A stretch of 64,000 bases of DNA from Schizosaccharomyces osmophilus (Eukaryota > Ascomycota > Schizosaccharomycetes > Schizosaccharomycetales > Schizosaccharomycetaceae): NCBI RefSeq assembly GCF_027921745.1, contig NC_079240.1, positions 303,001-367,000 on the forward strand. The letters are read 5' to 3'. The position numbers were made by a program, and so were the translations under genes. How positions within the stretch are numbered: the stretch's first letter is position 1; every line of letters begins with the position of its first letter. The notes below the pieces were generated by a model. The model searched no databases, was not told the DNA's origin, and was given only the letters and a program-made list of their open reading frames with translations. Positions 10,988 to 22,735 of this stretch are shown piece after piece.

Positions 10988-13825
10988 ATGGATGTTACGC
11001 CTTATAAACCTCCTACGGATAGCGCAGTCCGTCCTGGTTATGGCAAGTTAGGTAGGCCAGTCAATCTTAAAGCCAACTTTTTCAAGATTAATGCCCTCCC
11101 GAACCACAAAATTAATCAATATCATGTAAGCAATTAGTCCTAAAGTGTCTCTTTATTGCAAGCATAGGCTTGTATATTGTATAGGTAGTGGATGTGAGCG
11201 TTCGCAGTCGAAATTGACACCAGTTGGAGTTTTTGTTTCATCAATCGGTTTCTGATGATTTTAAGAATTGAGACCTACAGTTGGGATGAAGATGGATTTC
11301 CAGTTTCTAGAATTTGTACTCTTCCCATGTTTTTACATTCCTCGTTAAATGCTTCCTTGCTGACTCTACCTAGTCGTTCCGATACCATTTTCGATTATTT
11401 CAAACTTTTTTCCTTACATTAGTTTATTTCGACTAACATAGTTTAGGTGATCATAGGTGATGGCTCTCGGTTGACTCGTATGTTGGTCAACAAAATCTGG
11501 AATTCAAAGGAATTAAAACAACAGCTTGGCTCATCTTGGCGATCTTGCGTTTACGATGGCAAAAGTTTACTTTGGACGAAAGATGATATTACTGATTTCT
11601 TCATTTCAGTGAACATTGGGAATGAGAAGCGTGAACAGTTGATTGACTTCGGCATTCAAAAGACCACCACAATCAATTTGCAAACGTTGACAGAATTTGT
11701 AAATAGCAAATATGCTCTTGATCCACACGTTTTGAATGGAATCATGTTTCTAGACTTGCTATTGAAAAAGCGGCCTTCTGAGACCTTGTATGGATTCATG
11801 CGTTCCTTCTTTAGTGGGGAATCTACATTTGCATTAGGAAACGGTATAGAAGCTTGGAAAGGCTTTTACCAAACAATTCGACCTACCCAAGGCCAAATGA
11901 GCGTCAACGTCGATGTATCTTCGAGTGCATTTTGGAGAGACGGTTCCTTTCTTTCCTTGTTGTTAGAATACACAAACTCCAAAGATGTTCAAAGCTTAAC
12001 TCGCATTGATTTTAAAACTCTTTCAAGAAGATTTCGTTTGCTGAAAGTTACCTGTAAGCATAAAAACAATCAGGGAACGCCTTTATCCAGGAAAGTGTAT
12101 TCTATCCAAGGATTTTCCTCCAATCGTGCTTCTGCTACAACATTTACCCGCAATAATAACGGTAAGTCTGAAACCATTTCCGTCTCCAAATATTTCCATG
12201 AGCATCACAATGTTCGTTTGCAGTATCCTGACTTGCCTTGTGTCGTCGTCAAGAATGGCGCTATGCTGCCCGTGGAACTTTGCTACGTTGAAAAAGGGCA
12301 GAGATACACGGCTAAATTAAACGCCGATCAGACTGCAAAGATGATACGTTTCGCTGCGCAACGTCCGCATGAACGTGTGCAGCAGATTCAAGGATTTATT
12401 CGTCAATCCGCATGGGACACAGATCCTTATTTGGCAGAGTATGGTATGAAAATAGCATCTTCCATGACGGACGTTTCAGGTCGTATATTGAATACGCCTT
12501 CCATTTGTTATGGCGGTAATTCAATTGAACGACCAACAGGTGGCAGCTGGAATTTACGTGGAAAACGATTCTTTAAACCTGCTGGTGCACCTGTTAAGTC
12601 ATGGGCAGTCATGTGTTTTACATCGAGTCGAAAACTACCTACTGTAGTCATTGAAAATTTCGTGAAAACTTATGTGCAAGCCTTGACTGGGCTGGGTATT
12701 CAGTTCTCTCAGAAGAAACCTCCTATTATGTATGCCGATGCACGGGCAAACATTTCAGAGTCTGTTAAAGGTCTGTATCGAAAGGCTGAACTTGTTAGCA
12801 AGTGCCCTCCTGATTATTTGTTTTTTATCGTTGACAGGAATTCTCCGGAACCATACGGGTCCATAAAGCGCATTTGTAACACAACATTGGGTATACCATC
12901 TCAGTGCGCCTTGAGCCATCACATCCAGGCGGCGAAACCACAATATTGCGCCAATCTTGGAATGAAAATAAATGCTAAACTTGGTGGAATAAATACGGTC
13001 TTACAGGCTAAATCTAATCCGCTTGGAACTGTTCCAACTCTGATTATTGGTGCAGATGTCTATCATCCTGGTGTCGGGGCATCAGGCGTATCTATCGCTT
13101 CCTTAGTGGGATCTCTAAACCTTGAAGGTAGTAAGTATACAGCAGTTTCACGCGCCATTCCTCGACATCAAGAAGTTATTGATGATATGAAGGACGTAAT
13201 AGTCCATCTTCTGCAAGGATTTAAAGCATCGACTGGGGCAATACCGCAAAGAATTATCTATTTCCGTGATGGTACGTCTGAAGGTCAGTTTAAATTTGTT
13301 ATTGAGCAAGAGCTTGGTGAAATTAAAGCAGCTTTCCAGAAGCTTTCGCTAAATTACAACCCAAAAGTAACGGTTTGCACAACTCAAAAGCGACACCACG
13401 CTCGCTTTTTTATTAAAAATAAGCAGGATGGTGATAAAAATGGAAATCCTCTCCCAGGTACAATAATTGAGAAAAATGTTACTCATCCATTTGAATACGA
13501 TTTTTACTTAATTTCTCACGCAACACTCCAAGGTGTTACCGCTCCTGTGCATTACACTGTTCTTCACGACGAAATTCGAATGCCCCCTGATCAGTTTCAA
13601 GCATTGTGTAACAATTTGTGTTATGTGTATGCAAGATCTACTACCTCTGTGTCTTTGGTTCCACCTGTATACTATGCCCATCTTGTAAGTAATTTAGCAA
13701 AGTTCCAAGATCCGACGTTAGACAACGATACGGATAGTGTTGTCTCGGAAGAAAATTCTGAAGAAACTGTAAAACCATTAGCTGAGATTTCTGGCAAACT
13801 GAAAAGCAAAATGTGGTTTATGTAA
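10988..13825 (+). CDS. ago1: Argonaute Ago1
   Basis: Two exons, 10988-11125 and 11447-13825; 838 aa against 834 in S. pombe. Ago1 binds siRNAs in the RITS and ARC complexes and directs heterochromatin formation and transcript cleavage. The N, PAZ, MID and PIWI regions follow in the usual order. The PIWI catalytic residues are visible: Asp583 in IGADVYHPG, Asp654 in YFRDGTSEGQF and His737 in LISHATLQG, so slicer activity should be kept. The C-terminus SKMWFM is the typical buried Argonaute end. The join NQYH/VIIGDGSR matches the uninterrupted S. pombe protein. The 321-nt intron is unusually long for this genome; it has a GTAAGC donor and a CTAAC branch at 11433-11437. The gene is convergent with mmi1. 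Confidence 0.97.
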
Positions 13826-14599
13826 TTTCTTTTCCGTTTTCGTTGTTCAACTCATTCAACTAGTCAAGTATAAATGTTTTAATCATTTATCACGTTGGAA
13901 ATGCTGGTGTTGTAAGGTCTTTCTTGCATAACTGTCGCTAATATGGTATTCACCAAAATTTTACTCGAAATGAAATGAGCTACCATATCCACAATGACGA
14001 AGCTGCACATATGACTGATTCAAAAATTGTTAATTATCTCTAGCTTCTACAATTTGAATACGAATCATTTCAACATCCTAGAATTAGTAGTCAATGCAAA
14101 GTAAGACCTCAACAAATTACAGTCATAGTCAAAAAGCAATCGCATTGTTAATGCTGATAAAATTCAAAGCATAATTGCAACTCCTGTTTCAAAACAAGAC
14201 AATCACACGTTTAGCAAGAAGTAATCGGTGAAAAGAATATATCAATCTTTTGACCTTCCTTTTTCACGCAAAAGTAAATCATTAGGGTTCAACTGTGCCA
14301 AAAAGTACTCAGTTAGAATTTTTGATCTGTTTATTGATTCGATAACCAAGACTTTCATTAAATATCTAAGTTAGACAAGGCGTTATTAAATTTGAGTGAT
14401 TCAAAAGCGAAGCGAACTGAAACCGTTTTAGTAAACTTCCATGGAGTGAAAATTCATAATTCACAAAGTATATTTTAGTCAAAAACGTGTTTCAAGTTTT
14501 TTACTTGCACTTCAAATGTTTCTTGTTTTTACGGAGTTGTAGTTTCGGCAAGCAGAACTGTATCGGCGGTTTAACAGAATCTTTTATGTTTAGAACTCT
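13826..14599. other. Convergent ago1/mmi1 3' intergenic region
   Basis: These 774 nt separate the stop codons of ago1 (+) and mmi1 (-), so both 3' UTRs must lie here. No ORF or RNA gene is seen. On the mmi1-sense (minus) strand there are four TNAAAC hexamers, at 14186-14191, 14425-14430, 14489-14494 and 14569-14574. Their possible meaning is discussed in the findings. Confidence 0.5.
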
Positions 14600-16315
14600 T
14601 TACCGATCGCGCCCAATTCGCTTCATGATGGCCGAGTTAACCAAAATGCAAAGACGGCAACCTTCGTCGTACATCATTTCCATTCCATCTCTAGCGGTTG
14701 CTCCATGGTTCATTCGTCCAACGATATCAGAGATTTCAGCAGAGAAAAGATTGCAACTGCTATGTTAATATTCATTCATACTTAAAATAAAATAATATAA
14801 ATTTGTTCAAACTTACGTTTTAATCCACTTCACGCGGACACCTCCAGCATAAGTAGCATTATCTGCCCAAAATGGAAGCTCTGCACTATTCAAATCACTA
14901 ACGACTTGAGCATAGCCGAGAGCGTTATTTGTTGGCTTTGCGATAAAAATAAAATATATACTAGCGTTCTGTTATAAAGTTAGTAAAATGAGTAACATTT
15001 TTATATGTGTTAATAGTACCTTATAAGCATCGGACACACGGGAAGCTGCTTCGTGCTTTACAGCCCAAATGGACGTTTTCTTCGCATGAGAAATCGCAGT
15101 TTCGTTATCACAAAGCATAATGAAATAGCGAGAGCCTAGATTGGTTAATCAAAACGAACACACTACGCCAACTGAGTTTTAAACATACGACCAGACTTTC
15201 CAGTTTCATCAAGGATCACACGAGGATTTATCATAGATATCCGTTCACCTTTGTCATTTCTGTACTCACTCGCTCTCGAAAAATTCAAAGGAGGTGGAGT
15301 AGGAGGACGTGGCTTCGGTTTTTCCTTTCTAGGCGGGGGAGCCGAATAAGGCTCTGTATTCATGGCATAGTGAGCACGATCCGCATAAGCAACGTCTGCA
15401 ACAGGACGATGAGCATAAGGGTCAATGAGGCTAGGAGAATGAGAAGCGCGAACGTCACCAGCTGCCAAAGGATATCTACTGGCGCTACCACGAAAATCAT
15501 CAGTGTTTATTTGGGAGGGAGCTTTCGCACTATATGGGGGATAGCCAACAGGATACATAGGAGCTGATAAAGGAGGGCGATCTCCAGCCAATGCATAGGG
15601 TGATTTCGAGTATGGATCATCTTCAGCAAAGCGAGGACCATATGGGTCAACAACTCTTCTTAGAGGAGGACTCAATGTTCTTCGTTTTGAAGGAGGCTGC
15701 AATCCAAATCGAGTGCGGTCATAATACGCGGCAGGGGCATCGGACTCGGGTGGATAGTATTTGGGTTGTAGACCAGCTGACTCGGGAGCATATGGTGGGA
15801 ACACAGGGGATTCAGGAGGAACAGCAGCAGGTGGTCCATACATCAACGATTCACGACGAACAGAGCGAAAGTAAGGCCATTCGTAAGAATGACCATAATC
15901 TGTGCAGTGCCGGGTAAAATCGTACTTCACAGGCTTCGCTAAGCGTGGATCGTCAACCATAATTCTTCTTCCCATAGGAGCATCGCGAGAATCAGGAGCA
16001 GGTCGTTTTAAAGGAGAAGTAAAACTATTTGCAGCAGGATTTGATAGCACATGAACAGGCTCCGCTGGTCTATTCGACCAGACACTCCTGGAGTCATTAG
16101 ATTCGTTTGACGGTTGAGAAGCTAAACATAGATTAGTTCATAATGTCCAAGCAAGCAATATGTATGTTTCAATCACATCTTTTTGACGAATTCAACAAGC
16201 GGAAATTCTTCCACTTTAATGTCTTTAACTTACGCCATAAGCTTCGTAAAACCTCCAAATTTGGAAGTTCAGGTAATTGTTTAGAAGACTGAGAATTAAA
16301 GTTTGTGTTTGACAT
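14600..16315 (-). CDS. mmi1: YTH-domain RNA-elimination factor Mmi1
   Basis: Five exons (minus): 16315-16234, 16121-15189, 15135-15020, 14968-14817 and 14756-14600; 479 aa. Mmi1 binds UNAAAC (DSR) motifs in meiotic transcripts during growth. It sends them to the nuclear exosome through Red1/MTREC and recruits Ccr4-Not. The N-terminus (MSNTNFNSQSSKQLPELPNL) and the C-terminal YTH domain are clearly those of Mmi1: YFIMLCDNETAI, TSIWAVK, IYFIFIAKPTNNALGYAQ, DLNSAELPFWAD, GGVRVKWIKTCNLFS and DGMEMMYDEG. The middle is a Pro/Tyr/Ser-rich disordered region of about 280 residues. All four introns have CTAAC-like branch sites, and two interrupt codons inside or next to the YTH fold. The gene ends MKRIGRDR and is convergent with ago1. 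Confidence 0.96.
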
Positions 16316-17192
16316 TCTCCAAGAATTCGTACAATGCAAATTTTCAAGCTTTCAAGTTAAATGAAGTTTTGATTAATAATTCCGATATGTTCACAATCTC
16401 TTGTATTAGAGATAGAGAGAGAACTGTTCAAAATTAAATTGATCGTCGACGGTTAATCTTGTAAGCGAATACCAAAAATAAAACTTGACAAGTTTTAAAT
16501 GATCAAAAAGCAAAACTTTTGTCTTTTTTTTTATTACAAGTGTCTTGTAATTTTTTCACGCCAAAACCAAATGATAAAACAAAAAGGTCTCCAAAAAAAA
16601 TATATATAAACAGGAGGTTGCAGCTACCTCTAGCCAAAGTGCCAATTACAAAATTAAAATTGAACAGCTGATTAATTGTTTAATTAGTTATTTGTGAGGA
16701 AGCAACACTTCTACTTCCACAAATATGCTGCGGTGGGAAGAGAGTAGGTTGGAAAGGCAAGAATGGGACATCTCAGTTCAAATCATAGGTTTCCATTATA
16801 CCGATAGCGAGGTCAAAGAAATGTATGGATCTATAAAGGATAAATAATCAATATAGAAAATGTATTTTTGTTGAAGATTCATGTAAATCAAAACATGGAG
16901 CTTCATGAAGACATGCTTCGACTAAAAACTTTTACGAGGATATGGTTTTTTACTGTTATTGTTTAAAACATAAAACTCATAGTATTGTAAAGCGGTTTCC
17001 ATTTTCTAGGCTTGGTTTACATTTCCAAATTGCACTATATTTTACTATCGTAGATTATTGTTCAGCAGCAACAACATTTGCTCATAAATGTCATAAGTAA
17101 AAATAAAATTATGTGTATATAGTTCGATTCATGGCTTATAAATTGAGATTTACGGACACATATAGATCTTTGTGAAGCAAAGAAAAAGAATC
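16316..17192. promoter_or_regulatory. Upstream region of mmi1 and 3' flank of the SDR gene
   Basis: These 877 nt lie between the mmi1 start and the SDR stop, both on the minus strand. An A/T-rich stretch at about 16597-16612 reads as a TATATA element on either strand, but it is ~285 nt from the mmi1 ATG. No ORF or RNA gene is recognised. Confidence 0.35.
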
Positions 17193-18197
17193 TTACTTGA
17201 AACTGTCGTTTGAAGGGAGATAATGAAGCTTCTCAAAAATTTGGTGGGTAAATTCCCATAGCTCATTCACAAGAGCAGGGTCTTGGTTACGGTAACAGGT
17301 TGACTTTTGAGCAACCGCCCGATAAAAGCATCCATTCAATTTCTGTTCAGAGATGATGGGGTTCGTGGCAGCGTATAATGTGGTATATGATCCCAAGATC
17401 GGATCAAGGACCGCAAGGTTAAAAGGATATAACTGAAAGATCTTGTGAAGGGATCCTTGGATAAATCCTTGAGCGTTCTGAAAAATATTCGTTCTCACTA
17501 TACCCGGATGTAAGCTGACAGAGTAGATACCATATTTTTCCAGGCGATCGGCGAGAGCCAGTGCATGAAGGATATTGGCATACTTTGTTTGTCCATAACG
17601 TGTCTGTTCTCCTCCCAAAACGTGAGGAAGATTAATGTCTGGAAAGTAGATTCCACTGTAGGGAGCAAACATATAGCCCATACTGGAAACGTTCACGATG
17701 CGCACATCACCAGGTTTTGATTGCTCTGCAGCACGGCGCAATGCAGGAATAAGAAGGTATGTGAATAAGTAGGGCGATAGATAATTCGTTTGAATTTGCC
17801 TTTCATAGCCATCCTTTGTCAACTGGTACTTGCCAAACATCATACCAGCATTATTGATTAAAAGATCCAGTTTTGTTTCCTTTGCCAAAAATACTTCTGC
17901 AGCTTGATAGACACTTTCAAAATCAAGCAAATCCATATGCAAGAAGACAACGTCGGCGTCTTTGCATTCTTCTTGTATATTCTTTATCGCCGTAATGTAT
18001 TTTTCTTCATTGCGGCCTGCCAAATAAACTTTTGCACCTTTAATTGCCAATTGTAAAGCAGTAACATAACCGATTCCACTAGAAGATCCCGTTACGACAG
18101 CTACTTTGCCATGTAAATTAGGAATGTCTTGAAATGACCATTCTGGTACATTTGTTCCAGCAATCTTTGCGCATAAATCACCTAAATTTCCAAACAT
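17193..18197 (-). CDS. Short-chain dehydrogenase/reductase (SPCC736.13-like)
   Basis: A single exon of 334 aa. It is a classical SDR Rossmann enzyme with the cofactor motif TGSSSGIG at residues 36-43, NNAG at 115-118, a Ser in NVSSMGYM (~171) and the catalytic pair Tyr201/Lys205 in YGQTKYAN, followed by HPGIVRT. It resembles the WW-oxidoreductase/retinol-dehydrogenase branch, in which NADP(H)-dependent reduction of a lipid-like carbonyl substrate is typical. The actual substrate is not deducible. A minus-strand TATAAA (complement of 18243-18248) lies 46 nt before the ATG. Its position between mmi1 and dis1 matches the S. pombe gene SPCC736.13 as I remember it, but the strand appears reversed. 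Confidence 0.9.
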   Translation of the reverse strand: MFGNLGDLCAKIAGTNVPEWSFQDIPNLHGKVAVVTGSSSGIGYVTALQLAIKGAKVYLAGRNEEKYITAIKNIQEECKDADVVFLHMDLLDFESVYQAAEVFLAKETKLDLLINNAGMMFGKYQLTKDGYERQIQTNYLSPYLFTYLLIPALRRAAEQSKPGDVRIVNVSSMGYMFAPYSGIYFPDINLPHVLGGEQTRYGQTKYANILHALALADRLEKYGIYSVSLHPGIVRTNIFQNAQGFIQGSLHKIFQLYPFNLAVLDPILGSYTTLYAATNPIISEQKLNGCFYRAVAQKSTCYRNQDPALVNELWEFTHQIFEKLHYLPSNDSFK

Positions 18198-18889
18198 GAT
18201 CCTTGAGAAAGAGGAAAAGGTGAAGTCAAAGATAATGATCCCTTTATACCTAGTGTAAAGTGTGTTACGTTAATGTAAGAATCCTAACTAAGTTTCAGAC
18301 TAATGTATCAACATAGATAACATGAAGTCGATAAAAGAGCAAAGAACAAAAAGATTTGATTGCTGTAGAAAACTACATATTAAATGTTGCTTTGTAACAA
18401 AATGTACATGAATTGCTTTTTTAACCTCTGTTGGAGACTTTTGTAATGCTCAGAGATACGATGATGTCTACAAACCTTTAGAGAAAAGCGTTCCCTTCCG
18501 GTATATCCTCCTACATTTGTACTTGATTGGAACTGTTTGGTATTTTGCTCGGTTTTGTTTTCGTTGTTTGTTCAGCATTCACTCACGGGTCTCTTTCATG
18601 AGCAAAAAAAGCATTGCAGAGAGAAGAAAATGAAAACAAAAGTATTTTGGCTTCTCGGAAATTCAATGGTATGAAGAAAACCTTCGGGTTGTTTACATCC
18701 AAATCCTGCTTTTTCGATCGGAGAACAATGTTACTCGCTTTTATTCCACTGTTCAACACAACTAAGACCATAGAACCCAACTTGCTTGGTTTTTTCTATT
18801 TCAAACAGAATTTTTATATGTCTTTCTTTTATTAAAGCTCTTTATGACAGCGTTCTTTTTTTAGTAGTGAGTCTTGCTAAATTGAACAA
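18198..18889. promoter_or_regulatory. Divergent SDR/dis1 promoter region
   Basis: A shared upstream region of 692 nt. It contains a TATA-like element for the SDR gene close to its start (minus strand, 18243-18248) and a TTGTTTAC forkhead-type core near 18689. No convincing ORF is present. Confidence 0.35.
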
Positions 18890-21728
18890 ATGGATATAGA
18901 CGAATTCAACGACCGGATCCTGAATCAAATTTCAGAAAAGGTATTTTTATAAAAGTATATGAAAAGATGAAAAGCAGAGAATAGGTGGATCCAAAAACAA
19001 ACAGTTGCTTATTTATTTTATTTTCAAGCAATGAAGCGTCCTAACATTGATATTCATAGAAGAGTGTTTTTCAAATGCGAATTTCTTTCCTTTTCAACGA
19101 TATTATTTTTTTCTAGTATTTTCTAACAGCATCTAGGCATGGAAAACCAGACTCACAGCGTATGAAGAACTATTTACGGTATTTACAAGGGCATCTGATG
19201 AGAATGACTCGTCCTTTCAGCCTTGGATCCAAGACCCCGGTTTATGGAAGCGCGGACTCTGCGATAGTAATGTTTCAACTCAGGAATGCGCACTAAAAGT
19301 TCTTTGTGTATTTTTAGATAAATCCCAAAGAAAGGGTATCTCCAGTTCAAAGCTGATTGTTATCCCTTCATTACTTGAAAAATGTCTTCCTTCAACAAGA
19401 CCGTCCATCAGAGACTTTACTCATCAGGCACTTTTACTTTTGGCCGGCGCTGGCGCTATGGATGCAGTTATAGATGGCCTTTTGAGTAGTTGTAAAGTGA
19501 AACACCCAAAACAAGCTATGGCTTCCATTAAAGAACTCTGTCTATTTATTGAAAAATACGGTATACCTACCATTCCTCCTTCTCATTTATATAAGCTTCT
19601 TCCTGGTTTGTTTGCTCAGTCAGATAAAAACGTACGTCAGGAAGCGTCGAAGCTTGCCGTTCAGGTTTACCGCTGGGTGGGTGATTCCCTTAAAGTAAAC
19701 TTGTTTCCTCAATTAAAACCCATACAAATATCCGATCTTGAGTCGCTCTTTCAATCAGCTCCTCCTTTAATTATAAAGCCGCCTGCATCGGCTAGCAATC
19801 GTTCATCTATTTCCGCTGCTGCAAAATCTCCTGTTTTAAACGAGAATGGTTCCTTGGATCAAAAAGCATCTGCACACCTTCCTATCCCAAACCCAAAGCT
19901 GGGCAGCGCTTCTGGGAATTCCCGTGCGATGAAACCGTCTTTAGCCATTCCTCATCCGTCTCGCTCTTCTGTTTCTCCCATAAAGCCATCATCTTTTGAT
20001 GCCCCAATTGACATTCTTTCTAAATTAACTCCAGAATTTTATAGTGCCTTGTCTTCGCCCAAGTGGAAGGACCGCAAAGAAGCTCTAGATAACCTTCACG
20101 AAGTATGTAAATATCCATGCTACCAAGAAGGGGATTACGATGAATTATTTCGAGTCATTGCTAAATCATTAAGAGACGCTAATGTCGTTGTGGTTGGAAC
20201 CGCCGGACAATTATTGATAGCTGTCTCAAATGCGCTGAAGAAAAAAGAAGTGCCTTACGTACCTGTCGTATTTCTTCCATTATTTGAAAGGTTTAAAGAG
20301 AGAAAGCCTTCATTAGTAAACGTTCTCTTTGGCGCGGCAAATGCAATGTTCGAAGCTTGTGGTTTTAATGAGCTCGCTGATCAAGCCTTGGAATTTTTGG
20401 GGCATAAAAATCCTCAAGTAAAGACAGAAACCTTGCATTGGTTTACTCACTGTCTTCAACGTATGGACTCATGTCCTCCAAAAGTTTCTCTGGAAATGTT
20501 GTGCAATCGGTGTTTGATTCTAGTTAATGATACATTTGAACCCGTTCGAACAGCAACAACGGAGGTACTCGCTACTCTTATGCAAATGTTTGGACAAGCA
20601 ATCCTATCCAAGTATATTGTCGGACTTGATCCGAAAAGGTTGCAAAAGGTGATTGAGCTTTCAGAAAATATTCAGGTACAAGCACATCCCAATCAACCTC
20701 CGAGACCGAAACTTCCTCGGGTAGCCTCTCCTTTAAAGCCATCTCCTGTGAAGCCAATTTTATCTCCCAACTTTACGTCTTCGCCTTTGGCTCCCGTGCA
20801 GGCAAATGTACCTGAAGAATCTCCGTCTCGCAGGTCTTCCCCTGTTAAGTCATTGTCTTCTAGTCTTCGTTCGCAAGCCATGAACCATAGAATAAGCAAC
20901 TCTGCTCTAAAACCGGTTCCCAATCCAGCGTTGATTGGCGCGATGAAGCAGACAAACGAAGTTTTGACGCCGACAGTGACGAAAAAGGTAGAATCGAATC
21001 GCTTGTCGACAAAGACCCAGCCAAGCCTGTTGATGAAATCCACAATAAAAGAGCACGTTTCTCCAACAAGCAAGCAAGCTAGTGTAAGTACGTCGAATCT
21101 AGTGACTATTACGTTGTCTGAAAAAATTGAGTTGGATCTTTTGAGGGAAGAGAAAGCCATCCGGCAAGTCCAGCAAACAGAGGATGCTCTGGAAAGAGAA
21201 CGATTATTCCGGGAAATTAATGATCTTCAAATTGCAAATGCTGAATTACGTGAACAGCTTGATAACTACCAAGGGATTATTAGTCAAAAAGATTCGAAGC
21301 TTGTATCCTTGCAAGAAGAAGTGAATCGGCTGAGCAATCGATTGCAGGAGGTCTTGTTGGAATTAGAGCACCGGCAAGAAACTGTGGATGAGAATTCCAT
21401 GGACATTGATTCCAAGGAAGTGGAAAATGCAATTAAAAGAGAAGACGAGCCAAGTTATCCCTATACTAGAAAAAGTCATTTTGGAAATTCAGAAGAACCT
21501 TCAAGAAGTATTCGGCGATCAACACTACTTCCGGTACGACAGTCGCTTGCAGGATCAATGTTACAAAAGCCCACGGCTTATTCGCGACCATCGCTTTTTT
21601 CTACTAGCAATGATCATTCTAATAGTTTTTCTTCACATTCCCCTTCAAAAAGTATGTCATCGTGGTCCGAGGGGACAGATATCTCTACGCATTTGTTGGA
21701 ACAAATTCAAAGGATGAAGCGAAGCTAA
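18890..21728 (+). CDS. dis1: TOG-domain microtubule-associated protein Dis1 (XMAP215/Stu2 family)
   Basis: Two exons, 18890-18940 (17 codons) and 19137-21728, joined over a 196-nt intron; 880 aa against about 882 for S. pombe Dis1. Two N-terminal TOG domains (HEAT repeats) bind tubulin: the first starts at AWKTRLTAYEELF, the second at KWKDRKEALDNLHEVC. After TOG2 comes a Ser/Pro-rich basic linker with several SP sites (RVASPLKPSP, LSPNFTSSP, RRSSPVK). In Dis1 such sites are Cdc2 targets that send it to kinetochores in mitosis. A coiled coil follows at ~680-770 (REEKAIRQVQQ to LEHRQ), then a Ser-rich tail ending QIQRMKRS. Alp14 is the paralogue; the length and the pil1 neighbour favour Dis1. 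Alternative acceptors TAG at 19116 and CAG at 19129 precede the one chosen. Confidence 0.94.
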
Positions 21729-22735
21729 TTTTAAGAAACACTGGAAATCTTCGACACAAGCATTGAAAAGCGGTCTCAGCATGGGTTCTATTGGTTTATT
21801 GGTTTATTTTTTTCATTTTCATTTTCGCTTTAAGTTTTAGTTTTAGTTTTTTGTTTATTTTCTTTCTTTTTGCAGGCGTTCTTGCAGGAACATTCTTTTC
21901 CCCGAGGGAAACGAAGGAATTTTACTTTTTCATTAAAGATGACAAAAGCATGCATGGTTGGAGATACACAATGATTGTATTGTCTGGTAAAACATACACT
22001 TTACCGAATCATCGTTTCAAGATGTAATGAAAGGGAAAGTTGGTGTCATACCATTACGAGCGGAAACCAAGAAATAGTTAGCAAGGTGAAGGAAGAAAAT
22101 GAAGAGTCTATCTTCTATTTGTTGTGAATATCAGATGAACAAATAATTTGAAAACGATCCACTGAGCCCATGTAAAATGTCGGTCTCAGTTTCGTTGGTT
22201 CTCTCGAAGCCATTTTCAATTCTTCTGGCTAGCTATATCTTGGCCGCTAGACTTCCACATTTCTTACTGTCGTTTTGTTATATTTAAGCCAAGGCTATGA
22301 AGATTTTGAAAACCTCTATATGTTTATATTATTGTACGATTTGGAAAAACACTCGGAAGTTTATATATACGTAAATGGCTTATGACGTTTATGTTGACCT
22401 CATGAAATAATGAAATCGACGAAATTCGGATGAACGAGTGGTAAGCTTTGCTGCACTTTGGAACACTATCGATGATATCATTTTCCCTTCAACAAAAAGA
22501 TATATAAGCGCACTACCTCGTGATATTGCAACGAACGTTCGAAATACTTAAATAACTTAAAACCACTTTTGCTTTGGGGATCCAACATTTCACCTTCATT
22601 TAACTTTGGATTTCTGAATATCTCATACTGATCTTTTGTTTATTGTTGAATATACAACATATTGATTCCTTTCTTTGTTTGATACCATTAATATCCATTA
22701 ATCGTTTGAACTGATATTTATTTGGGATAGCGAAA
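21729..22735. promoter_or_regulatory. dis1 3' flank and pil1 promoter
   Basis: A 1-kb gap. Bases 21796-21878 are T-rich, probably the dis1 3' UTR/terminator. A strong TATA box, TATATAAG, is at 22501-22508, 228 nt before the pil1 ATG, implying a long leader of about 200 nt. No real ORF or RNA gene is seen. Confidence 0.5.
22501..22508 (+). promoter_or_regulatory. TATA box of pil1
   Basis: TATATAAG in a run preceding the pil1 leader, in the correct orientation. It fits a gene whose codon use indicates high expression. Confidence 0.55.

Noticed and set aside
11180-11420. Intronic C/D or H/ACA snoRNA in ago1
   Set aside because: TGATGA and CTGA-like strings occur but not in the right order and spacing; no convincing terminal stem was found.
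22671-22680. TTCTTTGTTT, an exact Ste11 TR-box, upstream of pil1
   Set aside because: It lies downstream of the TATA box, in the leader, and T-rich decamers are common here. A single copy is weak evidence.
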